From Verrucomicrobiota bacterium (lineage in GTDB: Bacteria; Verrucomicrobiota; Verrucomicrobiia; Chthoniobacterales; UBA10450): DNA of 5,072 nt. The notes under the pieces are model-generated. The model was given only the letters and a program-made list of their open reading frames with translations. It made no database searches and was not told where the DNA came from. This document shows, piece by piece, positions 1-5,072 of the stretch (its first letter is position 1; every line of letters starts with the position of its first letter). The stretch covers positions 1 to 5,072 of the forward strand of contig QHQV01000353.1 of NCBI GenBank assembly GCA_003219945.1, read 5' to 3'. A program made the translations under genes and the position numbers.

Positions 1-1389
1 CGGAAAACGTACAAATCACTCTTGCCCACTTACGATGTCTTCGACGAGGAGCGATATTTTCAGCCGGCCGAGCGCGTCGAGCCGTTTCTCGTTCACGGAA
101 AAAAAATCGGCGTAACGATTTGCGAGGACATTTGGACGGAACACTACCTGCCGCGACCGCTCTACGATTGCGAGCCGGTGCGCAGCCTGGTGGAGCAAGG
201 CGCGGAGATCATCGTGAATCTGAGCTCGTCGCCATTCAGCTTGCACAAGCCGGCGATCCGCTACGAAATGGTGGCAGGTCTCGCACGCGCTCACCAACGC
301 CCCATCAGCTACTGCAATCTGATAGGCGGCAACGACCAATTGGTCTTCGACGGTAACTCCTTCGCGCTGAATTCAGCGGGGAATGTGATCGCGCAACTCG
401 CGGCGTTTCGGGAAGACGAACGAGTCGTCGATACGGATTCGACTTCGACCATCGAATTTCACCAGGGCAAAATACCTGAGCAAATTTTTGCCGCGCTTTC
501 TCTCGGGCTCCGCGATTACTGCCGCAAATGCAACTTCGACTCGGTCGTGGTCGGTCTGAGCGGTGGAATTGATTCCGCTGTTACTGCAGCCATTGCCGCC
601 GATGCGTTGGGTCCGGAGAACGTAACCGGCGTGTCCATGCCAAGCCCGTACTCGTCGCGCGGTAGCATCGAGGACGCGCGGGCGCTCGCCAACAATCTCG
701 GGTTAAAATTTGTCGAGATTCCGATCACCGACGCGTTTCAGGTTTTCAAGGCCCAGTTCAAGGAAATTTTCAAAGGGCTTCCCGAAAACGAGACGGAAGA
801 AAATATGCAGCCGCGCCTGCGCGCAATGATCCTGATGGCACTCTCGAATAAGTTCGGTCACCTCGTTTTGTCGACTGGAAACAAGAGTGAACTCGCTGTC
901 GGTTACTGCACGTTGTACGGCGACATGGCAGGCGGGCTGGCGGTCATCAGCGATGTGCCAAAGACCATGATTTACGAGCTGGCTCGATGGATTGATTCCG
1001 ATTACGCGCAGCGAGCGATTGAGGTCAATCGTCCCTACCTCGCCGGCAAAGGTAGGGGCGGTTCACCCGAACCGCCTCGCGGAGAAGTCATTCCAAAATC
1101 CACAATCGAAAAACCGCCCAGCGCCGAGTTAAAGCCAAACCAGAAAGATCAGGACACACTTCCGCCGTACGAAGTTCTCGATGAAATCCTGCAGCTTTAT
1201 GTGGAGGAAAACCTCAGCGCGCGCGACATCATCGCGCACGGTTTTGATGAGAAAACAGTGCGCTGGGTGCAGCGCCGGGTCGATCTGAATGAATACAAGC
1301 GCGAACAAGCTGCGCCCGGACTGAAAGTCACCAGCCGCGCGTTTGGCATCGGCCGCAAGATGCCCATCGCGCAAAAGTATGTCGACTGA
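1..1389 (+). CDS. nadE: Glutamine-dependent NAD+ synthetase, 3' part (5' end outside window)
   Basis: The enzyme makes NAD+ from nicotinic acid adenine dinucleotide, ATP and glutamine in the cytoplasm, the last step of NAD synthesis. The reading frame is open from base 1, so the start lies upstream; the TTG at 22 is internal because the conserved KSLLPTYDVFDEERYF block begins before it. Numbering from base 1 gives 462 residues. The nitrilase-like glutaminase domain shows the probable catalytic Lys5 (K before SLLPTYDVFDE) and the nucleophile Cys41 in TICEDIW; the catalytic Glu must be off-window. The synthetase domain shows the ATP PP-loop SGGIDS (187-192), STGNKSE (291-297), YGDMAGG and KPPSAEL (371-377). 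The C-terminus (GRKMPIAQKY) looks complete. Two-domain NadE proteins are commonly about 540 residues or more, so roughly 80-100 residues are missing at the left. Odd point: a Gly/Pro-rich insert (about residues 345-360) encoded by a palindromic element lies just before the KPPSAEL loop. Family assignment is very secure. Confidence 0.96.
   Translation, partial: RKTYKSLLPTYDVFDEERYFQPAERVEPFLVHGKKIGVTICEDIWTEHYLPRPLYDCEPVRSLVEQGAEIIVNLSSSPFSLHKPAIRYEMVAGLARAHQRPISYCNLIGGNDQLVFDGNSFALNSAGNVIAQLAAFREDERVVDTDSTSTIEFHQGKIPEQIFAALSLGLRDYCRKCNFDSVVVGLSGGIDSAVTAAIAADALGPENVTGVSMPSPYSSRGSIEDARALANNLGLKFVEIPITDAFQVFKAQFKEIFKGLPENETEENMQPRLRAMILMALSNKFGHLVLSTGNKSELAVGYCTLYGDMAGGLAVISDVPKTMIYELARWIDSDYAQRAIEVNRPYLAGKGRGGSPEPPRGEVIPKSTIEKPPSAELKPNQKDQDTLPPYEVLDEILQLYVEENLSARDIIAHGFDEKTVRWVQRRVDLNEYKREQAAPGLKVTSRAFGIGRKMPIAQKYVD
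1033..1080 (+). repeat. Palindromic repeat-like element read in frame within nadE
   Basis: Two perfect inverted repeats lie side by side. CCCTACCT (1033-1040) pairs with AGGTAGGG (1050-1057) around a 9-base loop. GGCGGTTC (1057-1064) pairs with GAACCGCC (1069-1076) around the 4-base loop ACCC. Sixteen codons are translated without a stop as a Gly/Pro/Ser/Arg-rich stretch containing GRGGSPEPPRG, which I do not recall from other NadE proteins at this position. The GGTAGGG arm also opens the element at 2767 in actB. I infer a short mobile or REP-like palindrome tolerated in the protein; exact borders are uncertain, and that it is repeated elsewhere in the genome cannot be seen here. Confidence 0.6.
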
Positions 1390-1529
1390 ACCGCGCTGCG
1401 GCGTCCCGCATAGTGCAGCACACTGACGTTAAGACAAGGCGAGCTCTTTTGCGGCAAATAGCCGGCGTTGTGGATGGAAACGAGGCAAGCGGCCCGCGAA
1501 AACCGCAAATTTCCCCATCCCGACGGCGG
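1390..1529. other. Short convergent intergenic gap, no clear terminator
   Basis: This gap lies between the convergent ends of nadE and the DUF3072 gene. Only weak inverted repeats are visible, such as GCTGC (1395-1399) with GCAGC (1415-1419), and none is followed by a T-run on either strand. I see no gene here; the ORFs crossing it on either strand lack recognisable protein features. Confidence 0.5.
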
Positions 1530-1772
1530 CTAGGTATCGGCGGTGTCGTTCTTGCCGCGCCCAGTCTTTTGTTGCAGCTCGTCGATCTTTTTTGAAGCTT
1601 CCGCCTTGGTCCAATTTTCGTTGAATTCTTCCGCAGCTTCGCGACAGAGCGTCTGCAGGTAAGAACGTTGCGGGCCAGTCATCGGCTCGTCTTTTGTGAC
1701 CCACTCATCGGGATCTTTCTCCGGATTGAGTGACGCCGGCGGTACATCTGGCGGAACGTCGTCCGTTTTCAT
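1530..1772 (-). CDS. DUF3072 family small protein
   Basis: An 80-residue soluble protein with no signal peptide or membrane segment. A low-complexity, proline-rich N-terminus (VPPDVPP, residues 6-12) precedes a core resembling DUF3072: DPDEWVTKDEPMTGPQRSYL (20-39), then TLCREAAEEF (41-50), then TKAEASKKIDELQQKTGRG (55-73). The core is probably two short helices carrying the MTGxQxxYL and TKAEASxxID signatures. The function of the family is unknown to me. I chose the ATG at 1772 because everything conserved lies downstream. A TTG at 1802 would add ten residues (MTAAGTNLPV), and neither start has a strong Shine-Dalgarno sequence. The gene converges with nadE and diverges from actA, so it is probably its own transcription unit. 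The recognition is from memory of the motif pattern; the coding status is supported by that pattern and not by length. Confidence 0.8.
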   Translation of the reverse strand: MKTDDVPPDVPPASLNPEKDPDEWVTKDEPMTGPQRSYLQTLCREAAEEFNENWTKAEASKKIDELQQKTGRGKNDTADT

Positions 1773-1854
1773 CACAGGCAGATTCGTGCCCGCTGCCGTC
1801 AATGGACTTGTCGGAATACGAGCCAGTCGTCAGCTGGCGCGCGACTCGAGCCTG

Positions 1855-1865
1855 GGACAATGTCC
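1855..1865. promoter_or_regulatory. Small operator-like palindrome GGACA-A-TGTCC
   Basis: A perfect 5-bp inverted repeat with a single central base lies in the divergent intergenic region, about 83 bp upstream of the DUF3072 start and 225 bp upstream of actA. Its size and position would suit a dimeric regulator, but a palindrome this short can occur by chance. ACAATGT occurs again at about 1902. No regulator can be assigned. Confidence 0.2.
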
Positions 1866-2069
1866 GGAATCCGATCGCTGGCTGAGGTATGTCGCTGTGC
1901 CACAATGTACTTGGTGACGGGATTAGAACACTTACGTGACAACGGTATTGGCACATGAACCGCACTTTGCCCGAAGAGCCGACGATTTGGCTGTTAAACG
2001 GCGTCGGCCGTTGCACCGGAAAACTATTGCAGGCGTCTCGGGTCGCCTGCATCTGCGATTCTTTTTGCG

Positions 2070-2078
2070 AAGGAAGAG
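2070..2078 (+). promoter_or_regulatory. Probable ribosome binding site of actA
   Basis: The purine run AAGGAAGAG precedes the ATG at 2090. The AAGGA core is about 15 bases from the start and the GAAGAG end about 11, somewhat long but the best match in the region. It supports the ATG at 2090 over the upstream ATG at 1955, which has no purine-rich site. Confidence 0.4.
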
Positions 2079-2089
2079 TCCACGTTGCG

Positions 2090-2749
2090 ATGGCCCAGCT
2101 TTTTCCGAAGAGCGCGAACGTCCATGCTCGGGTTGTTATTGCCGGGATTGTGGTGCTGGCATGCGGAGCCGGTTGGGCGACTTCGACAATTTACTGGTCT
2201 CCGTACACGACGGAGGTCGATGTCCCGCTGCAACAGCCGATCCCGTTTAGCCATAAACATCATGTAACCGACGACGGGATTGATTGCCGTTACTGCCACA
2301 CGTCCGTAGAGAAGTCATCGTTTGCAGGGATTCCATCGACTGAAACATGCATGACTTGCCATTCGCAGATCTGGACCGACGCGCCGATGCTCGCGTCGGT
2401 TCGCGAAAGTCTCGCCAGTGGGAGACCTGTGAAATGGACTCGGGTAAATGATTTGCCCGACTACGTCTACTTCAATCACAGCGTTCACGTAGCAAAGGGA
2501 ATCGGGTGCTCGGATTGCCATGGCCGGGTCGATCAGATGCCGCTGACGCGCAAGGCTCAGACTTTGTACATGAGGTGGTGCCTGGATTGCCATGAGAACC
2601 CGCAAAAGTACATCCGCCCACGGGATAAAGTCTTCGATACGACGTGGCAACCGCCAGCGAACCAGCTCGAACAAGGACAAGAGCTCATTCGGCAATATCA
2701 CGTCGATACCAGCGGTCGCCTAACGAATTGCGGCGCGTGCCACCGATGA
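2090..2749 (+). CDS. actA: Alternative complex III pentaheme cytochrome c subunit ActA
   Basis: A 219-residue c-type cytochrome carrying electrons within alternative complex III (ACIII), a quinol-oxidising complex that substitutes for bc1. Five CxxCH heme motifs are present: CRYCH (66-70), CMTCH (87-91), CSDCH (140-144), CLDCH (164-168) and CGACH (214-218). His-rich segments FSHKHH (53-58) and FNHSVH (128-133) can supply distal ligands. One N-terminal hydrophobic segment (about residues 14-30) is an uncleaved anchor or signal, placing the hemes outside the cytoplasmic membrane. The last heme motif ends one residue before the C-terminus, as I recall for this family. The ATG at 2090 is chosen because MAQLFPK followed by the membrane segment is the usual ActA start; the frame extends to an ATG at 1955 without family resemblance. 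The stop overlaps the actB start (ATGA), implying translational coupling. NrfH or cytochrome c7-type proteins are less likely given the motif spacing and the neighbour. Confidence 0.93.
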   Translation: MAQLFPKSANVHARVVIAGIVVLACGAGWATSTIYWSPYTTEVDVPLQQPIPFSHKHHVTDDGIDCRYCHTSVEKSSFAGIPSTETCMTCHSQIWTDAPMLASVRESLASGRPVKWTRVNDLPDYVYFNHSVHVAKGIGCSDCHGRVDQMPLTRKAQTLYMRWCLDCHENPQKYIRPRDKVFDTTWQPPANQLEQGQELIRQYHVDTSGRLTNCGACHR

Positions 2750-5072
2750 ATTATCCAGGCGCCAATGGTAGGGCGCGACCGCCGGGCGCGCCGAAGGGCT
2801 CGGCGAGCCGTCCCTATCATCACCGGGAAACCGACGAATTCGCCTCTGGCGCCAGCGAATGGCCGGATGATTTAAGTCGCCGTGAATTCTTGCGACTGGC
2901 AGGCGCAACTCTGGCGCTTGCAGGACTCAGCTCCTGTACGAAACAGCCGCTGGAAAGAATTGTTCCCTACGTAAAGCAGCCGGAGATCGTAATCCCCGGG
3001 AAGCCATTGCGATTTGCGACTGCAACCCAATACAGCGGTTTTGGGCAGGGGTTGCTTGTGACCGCTTACGAAGGGCGGCCGACAAAAATCGAAGGCAATC
3101 CGACGCATCCAGCCAGTCTGGGAGCGACCACGGTCTGGGCCCAGGCCGAAATTCTTGATCTTTACGATCCAGATCGCGCGCAAACCGTCACGACCGGCGG
3201 CGCAATCAAAACCGTGGGCGATTTCTGGGACGCGCTGAATCTTGCGATCGAACCATTGAAAGCAAACGGCGGCGCTGCATTTCGTATTCTGAGCGAACCG
3301 ATCAGCTCACCCACATTGCTAGCGCAACTGGATCGCATATTACAAATTTTTCCCGCGGCGCGTTGGTGTATTTGGGATCCGCTAAACCGCGACACGATCG
3401 GCGGAGCGGAAGTGATGTGCGATTTTTCCAAGGCGAAGATCGTCGTCGCATTCGATTCCGATTTTCTCTATGCGCATCCGTACTCGCTGCGTTATGCGCG
3501 CGATTTCGCAAGCCGCCGGCGCGTGATTGAACCGGATGGCGCCGCGATGAATCGTCTTTACGCCGCCGAGCCGACTCCCACGATTACCGGATCCAATGCT
3601 GATCATCGCATTGCAGTGGCCGCCCGCGACATATTGCCATTGGCGCAAAGAATCGCCGCTGAACTCGGTGTTGGTGTCGCCGCTCCGCGGAATGTTGCAA
3701 ACGCAGATTGGATCGCAGCGGTCGTATACGATATCTCTGCAAGTCGCGGAGGGAGCGTTGTCATTGCAGGTGAAACACAGCCGCCCGAACTGCACAAGTT
3801 AGTGGCGCAAATGAACGCCATGCTCGGAAACACAGGTAACACGGTGTCGCCAGCGCCGGCTTTATCGTTACCCGGAAACCGGATCACGTTGCGCGATCTC
3901 GTCGAGGAAATGCATCGCGGCGCAGTCGAGTTGCTTGTCGTCTTGGGCGGCAACCCGCGTTATGACGCGCCAGCGGACTTCAATTTCGCCGATGCATTCA
4001 ATAAAGTGAAGCTGCGCGTACACCACAGCATCTACTTCAACGAAACTTCGCGCCATGCGCACTGGCACGTGCCGGCGACGCATTTTTTGGAATCATGGAG
4101 CGATACGCGCGCTTTCGACGGTTCGATTTCAATCGTTCAGCCGCTGATCGAGCCGATGTACGTCGGAGTTTCCGCGCACGAAATTCTCGAAGCCATCATC
4201 GATCGCTCGCCGCGGTCTGCGTACGAAATTCTGCGCAGTCATTGGAGCAGCCCTCAGCCCGCGCCGGAGTTCGACGCAAAATGGCGGCGAGCATTGAGCG
4301 ATGGCGTTGTTACTGAATTGCAGCCACCCTCGTTAGCTGGCGTAGGGGAATCCATTGCGCCTGGTCCTTCCTCCTCTCCCCTTGCTAAAGGGGAGAGGAC
4401 TGAGGTGAGGGGTTCCGAATTAGAGATTCTGTTCCGTCCCGATGTCAGCGTGCGCGACGGTCGTTATGCCAATAACGGGTGGCTTCAGGAACTGCCGAGG
4501 CGATTTTCGTCGCTCACCTGGGACAATGCTGCGCTCATCAGTTCGGAATTAGCAAAAGACGCACGTTTGAACAACGGCGACGTCGTCGACTTAACATTTC
4601 GCGATCGCAAACTGCGCGCACCCGTATGGATTCAACCTGGCCAGGCGAAAAATTCCGTTACGCTTCCGCTCGGGTACGGACGGGAAATAGTTGGCCGTGT
4701 AGGGCGCAATGTCGGCTTTAATGCCTATGCGTTGCGCACGTCCGATGCGTTGTGGTTTGCCGATAACCTAACGATTCAGAAGACTGGTGACCGGCACTGG
4801 CTCGTTAGCACCCAGCATCACCACGACGTTACAGGCCGCGGCATTTTGCATGACGGCACGTTTGCTGAATTTCTCGCTGATCCCCATTACGCGCAAAAGC
4901 CCGGGGAGCTTCCCCATCTGGATTACACGCTCTATGACCCATCGGAATATCCATACAGAGGCTACAAATGGGGCATGGTGATCGATCTCAACGTCTGCAT
5001 CGGCTGCCATGCATGCACCATTGCCTGCCAGGCGGAAAACAATATTCCGGTGGTAGGCAAACAACAGGTTGG
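2746..5072 (+). CDS. actB: Alternative complex III iron-sulfur/molybdopterin-like subunit ActB (3' end outside window)
   Basis: This large peripheral subunit of ACIII carries electrons through iron-sulfur clusters toward the pentaheme ActA. The frame is open for 775 codons to the right edge; family members are usually about 1000 residues, so the rest of the ferredoxin domain is missing. Domains in order: an atypical N-terminus partly made of a palindromic element (8-25); a twin-arginine motif SRREFLR (44-50), hydrophobic stretch and lipobox LSSC with Cys64, suggesting Tat export and lipid anchoring; a molybdopterin-oxidoreductase-like domain (about 70-730) with [33 protein letters not shown] and NNGWLQELP; and a ferredoxin domain with [11 protein letters not shown] (Cys751, 754, 757, 761) followed by [11 protein letters not shown]. 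No CxxC-type cluster motif follows Cys64 in the first domain (next Cys are 208 and 225), matching the known absence of Mo cofactor in ActB. The ATG overlaps the actA stop by four bases and has no separate ribosome binding site. A second repeat-like insert lies near residues 543-555. Confidence 0.93.
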   Translation, partial: MNYPGANGRARPPGAPKGSASRPYHHRETDEFASGASEWPDDLSRREFLRLAGATLALAGLSSCTKQPLERIVPYVKQPEIVIPGKPLRFATATQYSGFGQGLLVTAYEGRPTKIEGNPTHPASLGATTVWAQAEILDLYDPDRAQTVTTGGAIKTVGDFWDALNLAIEPLKANGGAAFRILSEPISSPTLLAQLDRILQIFPAARWCIWDPLNRDTIGGAEVMCDFSKAKIVVAFDSDFLYAHPYSLRYARDFASRRRVIEPDGAAMNRLYAAEPTPTITGSNADHRIAVAARDILPLAQRIAAELGVGVAAPRNVANADWIAAVVYDISASRGGSVVIAGETQPPELHKLVAQMNAMLGNTGNTVSPAPALSLPGNRITLRDLVEEMHRGAVELLVVLGGNPRYDAPADFNFADAFNKVKLRVHHSIYFNETSRHAHWHVPATHFLESWSDTRAFDGSISIVQPLIEPMYVGVSAHEILEAIIDRSPRSAYEILRSHWSSPQPAPEFDAKWRRALSDGVVTELQPPSLAGVGESIAPGPSSSPLAKGERTEVRGSELEILFRPDVSVRDGRYANNGWLQELPRRFSSLTWDNAALISSELAKDARLNNGDVVDLTFRDRKLRAPVWIQPGQAKNSVTLPLGYGREIVGRVGRNVGFNAYALRTSDALWFADNLTIQKTGDRHWLVSTQHHHDVTGRGILHDGTFAEFLADPHYAQKPGELPHLDYTLYDPSEYPYRGYKWGMVIDLNVCIGCHACTIACQAENNIPVVGKQQV
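2767..2818 (+). repeat. Cloverleaf-like palindromic element read in frame at the ActB N-terminus
   Basis: Outer arms GGTAGGG (2767-2773) and CCCTATC (2812-2818) pair over 7 bp with one G-T wobble. Inside lie two further hairpins: GGCGCG (2772-2777) with CGCGCC (2787-2792), and GGCTCG (2797-2802) with CGAGCC (2804-2809). The whole resembles a small cruciform. It is translated as ActB residues 8-25, a Gly/Pro/Arg/Ser-rich stretch ([17 protein letters not shown]), starting only 21 bases after the ATG. The GGTAGGG arm is shared with the nadE element. I infer a member of a dispersed palindromic repeat family; genome copy number is not visible here. Confidence 0.65.
4372..4412 (+). repeat. Strong hairpin repeat read in frame in an ActB linker
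   Basis: A perfect 12-bp stem (TCCTCTCCCCTT at 4372-4383 with AAGGGGAGAGGA at 4388-4399) encloses the loop GCTA. It is followed by CTGAGGTGAGGGG (4400-4412), a tail I recall accompanying this type of CTCTCCCC/GGGGAGAG repeat in many bacterial genomes. It is translated without a stop and lies in a low-complexity linker (about residues 526-556, including [18 protein letters not shown]) between two conserved ActB parts ending WRRALSDG and starting LEILFRPD. A terminator is excluded by the continuing gene and the lack of a T-run. Confidence 0.65.

Larger units (their letters stand above)
1773..2089. other. Divergent intergenic region upstream of actA, expected to hold promoters
   Basis: About 317 bp separate the divergent starts of the DUF3072 gene and actA, so promoters for both should lie here. 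I found no hexamer pair with good spacing that I would call. The small palindrome at 1855-1865 is the only operator-like site seen. The frame of actA stays open back to an ATG at 1955, but the peptide encoded there (with several Cys and no family resemblance) looks like untranslated leader. No RNA gene or riboswitch is recognisable. Confidence 0.5.

Noticed and set aside
16..356. Alternative-frame ORFs at the left edge (16-339 -, 120-356 +)
   Set aside because: The nadE frame there carries the glutaminase motifs TICEDIW and LPTYDVFDE, so the other frames are shadows.
1429..2052. Other ORFs around the DUF3072 gene (1429-1704 -, 1705-2052 -, 1696-1917 +)
   Set aside because: They overlap the DUF3072 frame or the promoter region, have no family resemblance, and their residues look like random translations.
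1955..2089. In-frame N-terminal extension of actA from an ATG at 1955
   Set aside because: The 45 extra residues contain several scattered Cys, show no resemblance to ActA, and would put the membrane segment deep in the protein; the ATG at 2090 has the better purine-rich leader and the typical MAQLFPK start.
3382..3953. Long minus-strand ORFs (3382-3795 and 3603-3953) opposite actB
   Set aside because: They are antisense to a well-conserved coding frame, have no recognisable motifs, and their composition is explained as the shadow of actB codon use.
4341..4348. CGTAGGGG as a further remnant of the GGTAGGG palindrome family
   Set aside because: Only one short arm is present with no matching partner nearby, so chance is the simpler explanation.
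4372..4399. Hairpin as a rho-independent terminator
   Set aside because: It has no T-run on the 3' side, and the actB frame continues with conserved sequence including the ferredoxin motif at 4996-5028.
2746..5072. actB as a catalytic molybdopterin oxidoreductase (for example polysulfide or arsenate reductase)
   Set aside because: The N-terminal cluster cysteines are missing, the ferredoxin domain is fused at the C-terminal side, and the gene directly follows a pentaheme ActA; all of this points to alternative complex III.
1..5072. CRISPR array, tRNA/rRNA, transposase or phage genes
   Set aside because: No regularly spaced direct repeats, no tRNA- or rRNA-like sequence, and no transposase or phage protein motifs were seen on either strand.

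Overview
The window looks like chromosomal DNA from a moderately GC-rich, non-model bacterium, most plausibly a soil member of the Verrucomicrobiota (Chthoniobacter/Udaeobacter-like). This placement is inferred from the style of the ActA and ActB proteins, the short palindromic repeats and the gene content; no rRNA or other taxonomic marker is present.

Layout. Bases 1-1389 (+) are the 3' part of a glutamine-dependent NAD+ synthetase gene (nadE), cut by the left edge. A gap of about 140 bp without a clear terminator separates it from a convergent small gene (1530-1772, -) encoding an 80-residue DUF3072-type protein of unknown function. A non-coding stretch of about 317 bp (1773-2089) lies between that gene and a divergent operon. 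The operon starts with actA (2090-2749, +), a pentaheme cytochrome c. It is followed, with a 4-base ATGA overlap, by actB (2746 to the right edge), the large subunit of alternative complex III (ACIII). In the window ActB shows a twin-arginine/lipobox leader, a molybdopterin-oxidoreductase-like domain lacking the usual N-terminal cluster cysteines, and the start of a ferredoxin domain with its first 4Fe-4S motif. The rest of actB, and probably actC onward, lies beyond the window.

How the genes work together. ActA and ActB are the peripheral electron-transfer subunits of ACIII, a quinol oxidase module that replaces the bc1 complex and passes electrons to cytochrome c or directly to a terminal oxidase. 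NadE makes NAD+ and is an unrelated housekeeping neighbour.

Most notable signal. Three palindrome-rich repeat-like elements (1033-1080, 2767-2818, 4372-4412) lie inside the two conserved genes. Each is translated in frame without a stop and yields a Gly/Pro/Ser/Arg-rich, probably disordered segment at a protein terminus or loop: before the KPPSAEL loop of NadE, at the N-terminus of ActB, and in a linker of ActB. Two of the three share a GGTAGGG arm. This resembles the in-frame palindromic elements known from Rickettsia and suggests a family of protein-tolerated mobile repeats in this lineage.
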